In this document: piece after piece, positions 48,455 to 57,515 of the stretch
How positions within the stretch are numbered: the first letter of the stretch is position 1
How the letters are laid out: each line of letters starts with the position of its first letter
NCBI RefSeq assembly: GCF_928368155.1
Contig: NZ_CAKMRU010000001.1
Span: forward strand, 502,001-566,000
DNA: 64,000 nt
Direction: 5' to 3'
DNA from: Anaerococcus ihuae
GTDB lineage: Bacteria; Bacillota; Clostridia; Tissierellales; Peptoniphilaceae
Translations under genes and position numbers: made by a program
Notes under the pieces: model-generated
Told to the model about the DNA's origin: nothing
The model's database searches: none
Seen by the model: only the letters and a program-made list of their open reading frames with translations

Positions 48455-48994
48455 ATGTTAGATGAAGAAAAAAAATTAGAAACTTTCAATAAATGGAGAA
48501 AGGAAAGTATTGATTTATTAACTGAGAAAAAAATAGGAAAGAATGAATTTTTAGAAATCAATTATAAATATTTGATTAAATTAGATTTAAAACCATTTTC
48601 AAATATATCAACTGTGCTGCAAGCTGTTTATAACTATCAGTACTACAATATTATGGCAAAAAGATCCAATCAAATAGCTTTAAATTTAATTTCTAAAAAG
48701 AAGAAAAAATATCAACAAGAAATAAATAATAGGGAAAACTATTATTATTTAAAAGATATAGCAACAGAAAAATTATTAGATTTAATAGAGTACAAGGATA
48801 TAGAAGCCTATTATATAAAATTAAAATCTAAAAGACTAACAGGTGAGATTTTTGAAATATATCTTAAAGATTTTGATAAGTTGATATTACACTCAAAAAG
48901 TAAAAATCTTTTAAAAAAACTTCAAGACAATAAATGTTTTTTAGAAGAAGCTAAAATTTCTATGATTGATTCTTATGTAAATAAATCTTATTAG
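48455..48994 (+). CDS. DUF6648-like uncharacterised protein
   Basis: A 179-residue, lysine-rich, all-helical-looking protein. The block LKPFSNISTVLQAVYNYQYY and NIMAKRSNQIALNLI matches my recollection of DUF6648 proteins of Clostridia, whose function is unknown. The start is uncertain: ATG 48455 has no Shine-Dalgarno sequence and lies directly behind the T run of a terminator. The in-frame TTG 48434 lies inside the terminator stem. No other in-frame start with a ribosome site exists. Confidence 0.7.
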   Translation: MLDEEKKLETFNKWRKESIDLLTEKKIGKNEFLEINYKYLIKLDLKPFSNISTVLQAVYNYQYYNIMAKRSNQIALNLISKKKKKYQQEINNRENYYYLKDIATEKLLDLIEYKDIEAYYIKLKSKRLTGEIFEIYLKDFDKLILHSKSKNLLKKLQDNKCFLEEAKISMIDSYVNKSY

Positions 48995-48995
48995 T

Positions 48996-49952
48996 ATGAT
49001 AGAAGTTAAAATAAACGAAAATGATTCAAATCAAAGATTTGATAGATTTTTAAGAAAATATTTAAAAAATGCACCCCTATCAATTATTCAAAAAAATATA
49101 AGAAAGAAAAACTTTAAAATAAATGATAAAAGAGCAAAAAAAGATGATTTTGTAAAATGCGGCGACATCATTAGAATGTATATTAGAGATGAAGACTACC
49201 AAAAATGGGTTAGGAAAGATAATTTTAAGGCAAGTGATTTTAATCTTGATATAATCTATGAGGATGATAATATTCTTATAATTGATAAAAAATCTGGAGT
49301 TTTATCTCATGCTGCAAATTCTTGCGATTATGGTAAAAATTTGGTTGACCAAATGGCTTCATATTTATATAAAACAAATAAAGTAAACAGTAGAGATTTA
49401 ACATTTAGACCAAGTATTGTAAATAGGCTTGACAGAAATACAGCAGGTCTTATTATTGGAGCCAAAAATTCAAAAGCCTTAAGAAGTTTAAATGAAGCAA
49501 TTCGTCATGGAAAAATAAGTAAATTTTATTTAACCATAGTTGAAGGCAAGGTAAGTAAAGATTTTGATATTGATACAAATATAAGTAAATATGAAAATAA
49601 GAACATGGTAAAAGAAAATAAAGATGGAAAGAGAATAATAACAAAATTTCATCCACTTGAAAGTAAAAATAATTTTACTCTTTTAGAATGTGAACTTATT
49701 ACAGGAAAAACTCATCAAATTAGATATTCTTTAAACAAAAACTCTACACCAATTATTGGTGATAGGAAATATAGTAAATCAAATATTAATTATAAAAAGA
49801 TAAATCTCAAAAACCAAGCCTTACTCGCTTACAAATTGGAATTTGGGAAAATTGAAAATTTAGAATATTTAGAAAATAAAATCTTTATCTCGAAGCAGGT
49901 TGAAAAAATTAATAAGCTAAAAGAGGAAGTTTTTAATGGAAGTTTTAATTAA
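48996..49952 (+). CDS. RluA-family pseudouridine synthase (RluC-like, S4 domain)
   Basis: Isomerises uridine to pseudouridine, probably in 23S rRNA. The N-terminal S4 domain (residues 11-75, SNQRFDRFLRKYLKNAPLS) binds RNA. The catalytic block RPSIVNRLDRNTAGLIIGAK carries the essential aspartate, and ITGKTHQIRYSLNKNSTPII is the C-terminal motif. The length is 318 residues. The start is 1 bp behind the DUF6648-like stop codon and has no ribosome site, so translation probably relies on coupling. Confidence 0.92.
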   Translation: MIEVKINENDSNQRFDRFLRKYLKNAPLSIIQKNIRKKNFKINDKRAKKDDFVKCGDIIRMYIRDEDYQKWVRKDNFKASDFNLDIIYEDDNILIIDKKSGVLSHAANSCDYGKNLVDQMASYLYKTNKVNSRDLTFRPSIVNRLDRNTAGLIIGAKNSKALRSLNEAIRHGKISKFYLTIVEGKVSKDFDIDTNISKYENKNMVKENKDGKRIITKFHPLESKNNFTLLECELITGKTHQIRYSLNKNSTPIIGDRKYSKSNINYKKINLKNQALLAYKLEFGKIENLEYLENKIFISKQVEKINKLKEEVFNGSFN

Positions 49953-51564
49953 TGATAAAATTATAGAAACTAACAAAAAAATATTGTATGAAATTATTCA
50001 AGAAATATATCCATCTAACTACAAAAACTTTATTCTTGCAAATGTAAATGAAAATATAGAAGACTTAAATTATGAAGTCTTTCCTAATGATAAGATTGAT
50101 TTAATAGATAAATTTAGTCATATAGCAAATCTTACTTATGAATCAAGTATAGCTTTAGTGTGTATATTGGCAATTAAAAAAATTTATAAGAATATCAAAG
50201 TAAAAGTTCAATATTCTGTGAATAACTGCCTATATTTATCTATAGATAACTTTAAAATTTTACATAAAGACTTGTCAAAAATTAAATGTGAAATGGATAA
50301 TATAATAAAAAGTGAAGTTCCTTTTTTTAGAAGAACTTATTCAAAAGATGAGGCTTTAAAAATTTTCAAAGACAATAATCAATTGGATAAAGTTGATTTA
50401 TTAACAAGTATAGATTGCCAAAATATTGATATATATGAAATTGATGGTAGTTTTTTTACTTTCACTAATTTTTTGTGTCCAAATTCTTCTTGGATTGAAG
50501 ATTTTGATCTGATCTATTATTATCCTGGACTTTTAATAAATTACAAAAAAAATAATGATTCTGAATTAATAGCTTTTAAAGAGCAAATCAATATACCAAA
50601 GATTTATGAAAGATCAAAAAGATGGACAAATTTATTAGGAATAAATTATGCAAGTGATTTAAATAAACTGGTAAAAAATAATAAAATCGAAAGTTTGATT
50701 AATGTAAATGAAACCTATTATAATAATCAATTAAGTAAGTGTGCTAAAGATATCATAGATAATAATATGAATATAGTAATGCTTTCTGGTCCGTCATCTT
50801 CTGGGAAAACTACTACTGCAAAAAAACTTGCTATTCAACTTGCGGTTTTAGGGAAAGATTCTTTTGTTATTTCTACTGATGACTATTTTGTAGATAGGAA
50901 CAAAACACCCCTTGATGAAAATGGAAATAAAGATTTTGAAAGCATAGATGCTATAGATTTAGATTCTTTAAATGAAGACTTATTAGATTTTTTAGAAGGA
51001 AAGGAAGTTACTTTGCCTTCATTTAATTTTATAAAAGGAATAAGAACCTTATCAAATAAAAAGATAAAAATGAAGGAAAATACGATCTTAATCATTGAAG
51101 GGATTCATGCTCTAAATCCAAAACTTACAGATTATATACCAGAAAAAAATAAATATAAGATTTATGTTTCAGTTTTAACTGGTATAAATATTGATTCTAC
51201 AAATAGAATCTCATCAACTGAGACAAGACTTATTAGAAGGATAGTTAGAGATAACAAATACAGAGGTTATAACACTTTTGAAACATTAAAATCTTGGGAT
51301 AAGGTGAAATATGGTGAGGAAAAATATATATTCCCATTTCAAAATAGAGCAGATTTTTATGTTGATTCATCTTTAATTTATGAATATAATGCTTTAAAAA
51401 AATATGCTATAGAATGTTTAAATCAAGTAGCAAAAGTTTCAAAATATTATTATATGGTTAATAGATTGAAAAATATTTTATCATATTTTGTTCAAATGGA
51501 AGATACAAAAATAATAGATGATCATTCAATACTTAGAGAATTTATAGGAGAAGATAATGACTAA
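49936..51564 (+). CDS. Nucleoside kinase with ThrRS-like N-terminal part
   Basis: A 542-residue protein with two parts. Residues 1-225 resemble the TGS and editing-like N-terminus of threonyl-tRNA synthetase (MEVLINDKIIETNKKI, EVFPNDKIDLID), but without a clear HxxxH metal motif. Residues 270-542 are a uridine-kinase/phosphoribulokinase-type P-loop kinase: LSGPSSSGKTTTAKKLA, STDDYFVDRNKTPLDENG and IIEGIHALNP. This fusion is known from Clostridia and Thermotoga, annotated as nucleoside kinase. Its start overlaps the upstream pseudouridine synthase by 17 bp. Confidence 0.88.
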   Translation: MEVLINDKIIETNKKILYEIIQEIYPSNYKNFILANVNENIEDLNYEVFPNDKIDLIDKFSHIANLTYESSIALVCILAIKKIYKNIKVKVQYSVNNCLYLSIDNFKILHKDLSKIKCEMDNIIKSEVPFFRRTYSKDEALKIFKDNNQLDKVDLLTSIDCQNIDIYEIDGSFFTFTNFLCPNSSWIEDFDLIYYYPGLLINYKKNNDSELIAFKEQINIPKIYERSKRWTNLLGINYASDLNKLVKNNKIESLINVNETYYNNQLSKCAKDIIDNNMNIVMLSGPSSSGKTTTAKKLAIQLAVLGKDSFVISTDDYFVDRNKTPLDENGNKDFESIDAIDLDSLNEDLLDFLEGKEVTLPSFNFIKGIRTLSNKKIKMKENTILIIEGIHALNPKLTDYIPEKNKYKIYVSVLTGINIDSTNRISSTETRLIRRIVRDNKYRGYNTFETLKSWDKVKYGEEKYIFPFQNRADFYVDSSLIYEYNALKKYAIECLNQVAKVSKYYYMVNRLKNILSYFVQMEDTKIIDDHSILREFIGEDND

Positions 51565-52456
51565 AACAATAGGACTAGATATAGGTGGAACAAAAATACA
51601 AGGTGCTGTAATTGATGAAAATGGTGAGATTTTAAAAACTTACAGGTTGGAAACTTGTGCTAGGGAAGGAAAAGATAAGGTATTAGAAAATATTTCTAAA
51701 ATCATAGATTTTTTAAAAACTGATGAGATTGAAGCTATTGGTGTTGGGACACCAGGTTTTATTGATTCAGAAAATGGGATAGTAACTTTTGCGGGAAATA
51801 TTGACGGCTGGACAGGGCTTAATTTAAAAAAAGAAATAGAAAAAATTTCTAATCTTCCAGTATTTATTGAAAATGATGCAAATATTGCTTTAGTTTGTGA
51901 AAAGTGGCTTGGTGCAGGTAAAGGTTTCAATGATATTGTAATGATTACTATTGGAACAGGTCTTGGTGGAGCTGTATATAATGAAAAAATGGGATTGTTG
52001 TCAGGAAGTCATTTTCAAGGAGCTGAATTAGGTCACCTTATCCTACATCCGAATGGTGAATATTGTACTTGTGGACAAAGTGGTTGTGCTGAAAGTTATT
52101 GTTCTGGAACAGCTCTTGTAAGACACTACGAAGAATTGACAAGAAATAGATTAAGTGGGGCAGAAATATTTAAGATATCTGAAAAAGATGAAAATGCTAA
52201 AAAAGTAATTGATAGATTTACAAGTGATTTAGCATGGTTTTTAACAAGTTTAAGAAATGTTTTTGATCCAGAAATAATAATAATTGGTGGTGGAGTTATA
52301 AATTCTAAAGATTATTGGTGGGATGAAGTTTTGAAAAATTTTAAAAACTATTGCCACTTATCTGAAGAAATTGAAATAAAACCTGCTAAATTTTTAAACG
52401 ATGCTGGAGTAATTGGCGCAGGAAGAATTGCAATGGAAAGGCTTGGAAATGAGTGA
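51557..52456 (+). CDS. ROK-family sugar kinase (glucokinase-like)
   Basis: A 299-residue ATP-dependent sugar kinase. The phosphate loop IGLDIGGTKIQGAV, ENDANIALVCEKWLGAG with the catalytic aspartate, and ITIGTGLGGAV are clear. GHLILHPNGEYCTCGQSGC with following AESYCSG carries the ROK zinc ligands (His and three Cys). Glucokinase is the likely role, since the product is a plain ROK type; N-acetylglucosamine or fructose are alternatives. It overlaps the kinase gene before it and the response-regulator gene after it by 8 bp each. Confidence 0.92.
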   Translation: MTKTIGLDIGGTKIQGAVIDENGEILKTYRLETCAREGKDKVLENISKIIDFLKTDEIEAIGVGTPGFIDSENGIVTFAGNIDGWTGLNLKKEIEKISNLPVFIENDANIALVCEKWLGAGKGFNDIVMITIGTGLGGAVYNEKMGLLSGSHFQGAELGHLILHPNGEYCTCGQSGCAESYCSGTALVRHYEELTRNRLSGAEIFKISEKDENAKKVIDRFTSDLAWFLTSLRNVFDPEIIIIGGGVINSKDYWWDEVLKNFKNYCHLSEEIEIKPAKFLNDAGVIGAGRIAMERLGNE

Positions 52457-53144
52457 TAAAATCTTAATTTGTGATGACGAAGAACACATTAGACAATTTA
52501 TGAAAATAAATCTAGAATATGCTGGATTTGATATAGTTGAAGCAGGAACTGGTGAAGAAGCATTGAAATTAGCTGATGAAGAAGAACCTTCGGTTTTTAT
52601 TTTAGACATTATGCTTCCAGGAATAAGTGGATATGAAGTATGCGATAGTATTAGAAAAAAATATCCTAAGGTTGGAATAATTATGGTTTCAGCTAAAAGT
52701 CAAGATATTGATAAAATATTAGGACTTGAAAGAGGTTGTGATGATTACATCATAAAACCATTTAATCCTCAAGAATTAATTTTAAGAGTTAAATCTTTGA
52801 TGAGAAGAGTTAAATTTAGCGATGAGGAGAAAGAAGAGAAAAATGAAAATGTTCTTGAAGATGGAGTGTTTAAATTAGACCTTTATTCTAGAAATTTCTA
52901 TAAAAATAATATAGAGATTGATGTTACTCCAACAGAATTTATTATTTTGAAAAATTTCATTTTAAATAAGGGTAAGGCCATGAGCAGGATGGAAATAATG
53001 AAAGATACATGGGGAGATAATTATAGTGCAGATACAAAAATTGTTGATGTAAATATAAGAAGAATAAGAGCAAAAATAGAAGAAAATCCAGCAAAACCTG
53101 AGTATATTGAAACAGTTTGGGGAACAGGTTACAGATGGAGATAA
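52449..53144 (+). CDS. OmpR-family response regulator
   Basis: A 231-residue DNA-binding response regulator. The receiver domain has the acidic pair DDEE, the phosphorylation site D53 in VFILDIMLPG, and VSAKSQD. The C-terminal winged helix has VTPTEFIILKNFILNKGKA and DVNIRRIRAKIEENPAKPEY with WGTGYRW. The start is ATG 52449, after GGAAAGG; the longer frame from 52413 lies inside the ROK gene. It forms a two-component pair with the histidine kinase that overlaps it by 10 bp. Confidence 0.95.
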   Translation: MSDKILICDDEEHIRQFMKINLEYAGFDIVEAGTGEEALKLADEEEPSVFILDIMLPGISGYEVCDSIRKKYPKVGIIMVSAKSQDIDKILGLERGCDDYIIKPFNPQELILRVKSLMRRVKFSDEEKEEKNENVLEDGVFKLDLYSRNFYKNNIEIDVTPTEFIILKNFILNKGKAMSRMEIMKDTWGDNYSADTKIVDVNIRRIRAKIEENPAKPEYIETVWGTGYRWR

Positions 53145-54574
53145 AGAAGAAAAAAAAATCATTATTTAAAATTAATTTTAACAGTATAACTTTTAGTATT
53201 ATGAAGATAATAATGATTTTTGTAACAGTAGTAATTATAGGATTTGAATTTTTTTCATTTAGATCAATTACAAATTATTATGAATCTGCTCTTGTAGGAG
53301 CTATGCTAAATCAAGCTAAATATAACCAAGTTTTATACTCAAATTATCTGTCAAGGTATGATTTATCAGAAATTGTTATTGGTGATAAAAATTCTTTTTA
53401 TAGAAATAATGTTAGCCAAGTTCAAATTTTGGATAATTCATCTAATGTTTTATTTGATTCACTTGGTTCTACAAAAATAGGCAGTAAAATTAAAACTTCT
53501 GATGTTTCAAATGCAAACAAGGGAGAGTATTCCTATCAGAAACTTTTTAATGATAAAACTGGAGAAGAGGTAATAGCCTTGTCATATCCGCTAAGTGATA
53601 ATCAAAAACAAATTGGAATAATTAGGTTAATATCCTCGACAAAAAAGGTGAAAGAAAATGTAAATAATCAAATGTTTATATTTTTGTTTTTTGGATTAGT
53701 AATTTTTATTATTACTTTAATAGTTTCCTACTATGCATCAAAAAGATGGATTGTTCCTATTAAGAATTTAACTAAGGTTGGCGAAAAATTAGCTCAAGGA
53801 GATTTTAAGGCTAAGGCTAATGAAAATGGTAAAAATGAAATTTCTGAACTTGGACAAACTCTTAATTATATGAGTGAGAGTATCGTAAAAAGAGAGGATA
53901 TGAAAAATGAATTTATCTCTTCAGTTTCACATGAATTAAGAACTCCACTTACTTCTATAAAGGGATGGGCAATAACTTTACAATCAAAAGATATTCAAAA
54001 AAATGAGGATATGCTAAATCAAGGTTTAACTATAATTGAAAATGAAGGAGAAAGATTATCCTTAATGGTTGAAGATTTGTTAAATTTTTCAAGATTATCA
54101 TCGTCATCTTTCAAATATGAAAAAGAAGATTTGAATATTGTAGAAATAGTAAAAGAAGTTTACCACCAACTTTATCCAAGAAGCTTAAATGAAAAAATTA
54201 ATTTTGAATTCAAAACAGCTTATGAAGAAATTTTAGTTCATTGCGATAAGAATAAAATGAAAGAAGTTTTTATAAACATTATAGATAACGCTATGAAATT
54301 TACATCAAAAGAAGGAAATATTGATGTTATGATAAGCAGGGATGAAGATTTTGTAAATATTGAAATTAAAGACGATGGGGAAGGAATAAAAGAGGACGAA
54401 ATTTCTTTTGTATCAAGTAAATTTTTTAAAGGTTCTTCCTCAAAAAGTCAAACAGGTTTAGGTCTTTCAATTTGTGAAGAAATAGTAAAGGCTCACGATG
54501 GGAAATTGATTATAAAGAGTAAATATACTGTTGGAACCTCTGTTTCTGTAGTTTTGCCGAGGGTTAAGATATGA
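53135..54574 (+). CDS. Sensor histidine kinase
   Basis: A 479-residue membrane histidine kinase, partner of the OmpR-type regulator. Two membrane helices (about residues 20-42 and 180-203) flank an extracellular sensor region of roughly 135 residues that looks like a Cache-type fold. Then follow HAMP, the HisKA box SVSHELRTPLTSIKGW (H266) and the ATPase region with NIIDNAMKF, DDGEGI and GSSSKSQTGLGLSI. ATG 53135 is chosen; the frame from 53117 adds six residues inside the response-regulator end. The lipoprotein gene starts at its stop codon (ATGA). Confidence 0.94.
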   Translation: MEIKKKKKSLFKINFNSITFSIMKIIMIFVTVVIIGFEFFSFRSITNYYESALVGAMLNQAKYNQVLYSNYLSRYDLSEIVIGDKNSFYRNNVSQVQILDNSSNVLFDSLGSTKIGSKIKTSDVSNANKGEYSYQKLFNDKTGEEVIALSYPLSDNQKQIGIIRLISSTKKVKENVNNQMFIFLFFGLVIFIITLIVSYYASKRWIVPIKNLTKVGEKLAQGDFKAKANENGKNEISELGQTLNYMSESIVKREDMKNEFISSVSHELRTPLTSIKGWAITLQSKDIQKNEDMLNQGLTIIENEGERLSLMVEDLLNFSRLSSSSFKYEKEDLNIVEIVKEVYHQLYPRSLNEKINFEFKTAYEEILVHCDKNKMKEVFINIIDNAMKFTSKEGNIDVMISRDEDFVNIEIKDDGEGIKEDEISFVSSKFFKGSSSKSQTGLGLSICEEIVKAHDGKLIIKSKYTVGTSVSVVLPRVKI

Positions 54575-56046
54575 AAAAATTTAAAAAATTAACTTTACTT
54601 ATATTTATTTTTATCTTGACTTCTTGTAGTTTTGGCAGACCTGAAGATGTTACAGAATTGATTGAACCTCCTATAGTTGAAGATCCAATCTTAAAAGGAA
54701 CTTGGAAGATTAGTGAAATAAAGGAATCGACAAAAAATAATAATTCTATTAGTGTGTCAGTTGGAGATGAATTGTATATTGACAAGAATTTGGTAGCTCT
54801 AAATGATGATTATGCATATCCACCAAAATTTTCATCAAAATTTGTAAATTTAAAATCATATTTAGAAAGTAGGTCAGTTGATTTTGATTTTTCGAAAAAT
54901 TCTTATGTGAAAATTTTATCTGCAAGTCAAGGTCAATTGTATTCAAGAGATTTTATTATTTTAGAAAAAAATAAAATAGCCTATCTTCAAAATGATTATG
55001 CAGTAATTTTGAAAAAAATAGATGATTCTGTCAAAAGAAGTGTAATAAAAAAATATGCAAAAAAAGCTTCAAAAGAAAGGACTACTTCAAAAACTGGAGA
55101 AAAAATTGAAGAAGATATAAGTGTATTAATTGGTGTGAGAGAAAGAATTGACACTAATAACTCTCACCCAAATTATTATTACTACACATATTGTATTAGA
55201 ATTGAACCCAATAAAATGGCAAGGATTGAAAAAGCCGAACATATATTCTTCCCATTAAAAGAAGAATTTTGGAGACTTAAGTGTGAGCCTAATAACAAAA
55301 GTAAAAATTACAACACTATAATGGCATATCCAGTAAAAATTGAAAATCAAATTAATGATAGCAAATACAAGGGAAAATATAAATTTATAAACGATGATAT
55401 TGATTTAAAAATCAATTATGTTGACGAGGATTATGTTTCCTTTGATTACACACTAGTTAGCGATAAACTTCCTATAAATAAGTACGCTGTCTTAAAAACT
55501 GATGAAATTGCTAAAGATTCTTTTTTAACTATTAATGAATTTACAGGGGATAGTACAAGTAAACAAACATTTAAAAATACCATTTATGATCAAATTAGTA
55601 AAAATATAAGCTCTGTAGATGAAAACAAAATTTCTTACGATTTTACAAATTTTGGTTTTATAAGAAATTTAGGTCTATGGGAATTGCAATCATCTTATCA
55701 AATGGAAAAAGATGATAATTTGGAACAAAAATCTTTTTCAATAAACATGGCTTTGAAAGATGATTTTATAAATCAAGATAATAAAGACCTTACAATTGAT
55801 AAGGTTAAAAATATAAATAATCAAGCAAAAGATTATTTTGAACTTGCAAACGGACAATATGTTGCTATTCAAAGTCCTGATGAAATTTTATTTTATTCAA
55901 TAAAAAACGGACTAATTGATCCAAATCCAAAATTTTCTATCCAATTATCTAATTCAACTGATATAGTTATGTTTGAACAAGGCTTAGGTTCTTACGCAGA
56001 AAAATGGGAAAAATCTTTTAATGATAATAATATAATTATTCACTAA
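54571..56046 (+). CDS. Large lipoprotein linked to the two-component system
   Basis: A 491-residue secreted lipoprotein of unknown function. The signal peptide MKKFKKLTLLIFIFIL ends in the lipobox LTSC (C19), so it should be anchored to the outer face of the membrane. The rest is rich in beta-type segments and tyrosine/asparagine, with no repeat or enzyme motif that I recognise. The 4-bp overlap with the histidine kinase gene suggests that it acts in or responds to the signal sensed outside the cell, possibly as a sensor accessory. Confidence 0.75.
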   Translation: MKKFKKLTLLIFIFILTSCSFGRPEDVTELIEPPIVEDPILKGTWKISEIKESTKNNNSISVSVGDELYIDKNLVALNDDYAYPPKFSSKFVNLKSYLESRSVDFDFSKNSYVKILSASQGQLYSRDFIILEKNKIAYLQNDYAVILKKIDDSVKRSVIKKYAKKASKERTTSKTGEKIEEDISVLIGVRERIDTNNSHPNYYYYTYCIRIEPNKMARIEKAEHIFFPLKEEFWRLKCEPNNKSKNYNTIMAYPVKIENQINDSKYKGKYKFINDDIDLKINYVDEDYVSFDYTLVSDKLPINKYAVLKTDEIAKDSFLTINEFTGDSTSKQTFKNTIYDQISKNISSVDENKISYDFTNFGFIRNLGLWELQSSYQMEKDDNLEQKSFSINMALKDDFINQDNKDLTIDKVKNINNQAKDYFELANGQYVAIQSPDEILFYSIKNGLIDPNPKFSIQLSNSTDIVMFEQGLGSYAEKWEKSFNDNNIIIH

Positions 56047-56051
56047 AAAAA

Positions 56052-56081
56052 TTGACTAGGATTTAAAATTTTTGATAAGAT
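56052..56081 (+). promoter_or_regulatory. Promoter of the rdgB-yfcE unit
   Basis: TTGACT (56052-56057), an 18-bp spacer and TAAGAT (56076-56081) with an extended TG (56073-56074). The boxes are imperfect. Confidence 0.4.
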
Positions 56082-56097
56082 TATTTAAGAGGTGAAA

Positions 56098-56682
56098 ATG
56101 AAAATAGTGCTTGCAACATCTAACAAGGATAAGGTTAGAGAAATTAAAGAAATTTTAGGAGAAAGTGTAGATATTTATACTACAGATGATTTTAATATAG
56201 AAAAATTTGAAGTTGATGAAGACGGAGAAACTTTAAAGGAAAATGCCTATAAAAAAGCAAAATCTCTATATGATATTTTAAAAATACCAACTTTAGCTGA
56301 TGATACAGGTTTATTTGTAAAATCATTAAATTTAAAACCAGGTGTTTATTCTCATAGATATGCTGGAGAAAATCCAACTTACAAGGATAATAGAAATAAA
56401 TTATTAGATGAATTGAAAGAATCAGACAATAGAGATGCTTATTTTAAAACTAGTGTTTGTTTTATTGATAAGGATGGAAAAGATTATTATTTTGACGGTA
56501 AAATTGATGGAGAAATAAGCGAAAAAGAATATGGAGATAAAGATTTTGGGTATGATCAAATTTTTAGAGTCAAAGAAATTGGAAAAACTTTTGGTCAAAT
56601 GACTGATGAAGAAAAAAATTTATACAGTCACAGATCTTTGGCTTTAGAAAAGTTTAAAAAATTTTTGTTGAAAGAAGATTAA
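56098..56682 (+). CDS. XTP/dITP diphosphohydrolase (RdgB/HAM1 type)
   Basis: Removes non-canonical purine nucleotides such as XTP and dITP. The N-terminal MKIVLATSNKDKVREIKEIL, LADDTGLFVKSLNLKPGVYS with SHRYAGENPTYKDN, and the later FGYDQIF and SHRSLALEKF are the family's blocks. 194 residues from ATG 56098, chosen over GTG 56092 because AAGAGG is correctly spaced. It directly abuts the phosphodiesterase gene, an order common in Firmicutes. Confidence 0.94.
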   Translation: MKIVLATSNKDKVREIKEILGESVDIYTTDDFNIEKFEVDEDGETLKENAYKKAKSLYDILKIPTLADDTGLFVKSLNLKPGVYSHRYAGENPTYKDNRNKLLDELKESDNRDAYFKTSVCFIDKDGKDYYFDGKIDGEISEKEYGDKDFGYDQIFRVKEIGKTFGQMTDEEKNLYSHRSLALEKFKKFLLKED

Positions 56683-57165
56683 ATGAGGATATTGGTAACA
56701 AGTGATACTCACGGAGATTTTTATTCAGTTTTAAAATATTTAAAAGAAAATCATATAGATTTTATGATTCACGCTGGTGACTACACAAAAGATGCTGAAA
56801 ATATTTCAAAATATACAGGTATAAAATATGTTACAGTAAAAGGAAATAACGATTATGGGGATTATAAAAATTCTTTTGAACAAATAATACCCTTAGGTGA
56901 AATAAATATTTTATTAGTCCATGGTCACAAAGAAGGAGTATATTTTTCAAAAAATCAACTTATTCAAAAGGCTATGGACTATGACTGTAACTTTGTAATA
57001 TTTGGTCACACTCATATGTATTATTATGAATATCTTGAGGATTTTGATATATATTTGCTTAATCCTGGATCTCCATCACTTCCAAGAGATAATAAAGCAG
57101 GTTTTGTAATTTTAGAAATTGATGAAAAAATTAAAGTAAAAAGAATAGATTTAACAAAGGAATAA
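56683..57165 (+). CDS. YfcE/MJ0936-family metallophosphoesterase
   Basis: A 160-residue calcineurin-like phosphodiesterase. Metal-ligand motifs: SDTHGDF, HAGDYT, KGNNDY, VHGHKEG and FGHTHMYYYE, with NPGSPSLPRDN near the end. The substrate is unknown; family members hydrolyse phosphodiesters in vitro. ATG 56683 begins at the base after the XTP diphosphohydrolase stop codon, and only 2 bp follow before the next gene. Confidence 0.93.
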   Translation: MRILVTSDTHGDFYSVLKYLKENHIDFMIHAGDYTKDAENISKYTGIKYVTVKGNNDYGDYKNSFEQIIPLGEINILLVHGHKEGVYFSKNQLIQKAMDYDCNFVIFGHTHMYYYEYLEDFDIYLLNPGSPSLPRDNKAGFVILEIDEKIKVKRIDLTKE

Positions 57166-57167
57166 AT

Positions 57168-57515
57168 ATGGCAGGTTTAATAAGCTTAGTAGCAGATAAT
57201 ATTTCAAAACTTATAGTTTTACCGATTTTATCTATAATTATAATGGGACTAACTTACTTTGTAAGTAGGCACAATGATGAAAAAATTGTAAAATTTTATC
57301 CATCATTTATAGTTGGAATTGTAGGTCTAGCCATAGGTGTAGTTGCATTTTTTAGCTTAACAAGTGCGATTGGACTTAACTTGGCTTGGATTAGTGTAAT
57401 TTTACTTTCAAATGCATTAATAGGAATACTTTTTGCAGGAATTATTGGTCTTTTTGATGATGTAAAAGATTATTACAAAGAAGATGAAAAGGTGAAAAGA
57501 AATGGGAAAAAATAA
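57168..57515 (+). CDS. Small hypothetical membrane protein
   Basis: A 115-residue protein with three predicted membrane helices (about residues 13-32, 45-67 and 72-96) and a charged cytosolic C-terminus (DVKDYYKEDEKVKRNGKK). I do not recognise a family. It starts 2 bp behind the phosphodiesterase gene and overlaps the HAD gene by 14 bp, placing it firmly in this operon. Its codon use is like its neighbours'. Confidence 0.75.
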   Translation: MAGLISLVADNISKLIVLPILSIIIMGLTYFVSRHNDEKIVKFYPSFIVGIVGLAIGVVAFFSLTSAIGLNLAWISVILLSNALIGILFAGIIGLFDDVKDYYKEDEKVKRNGKK

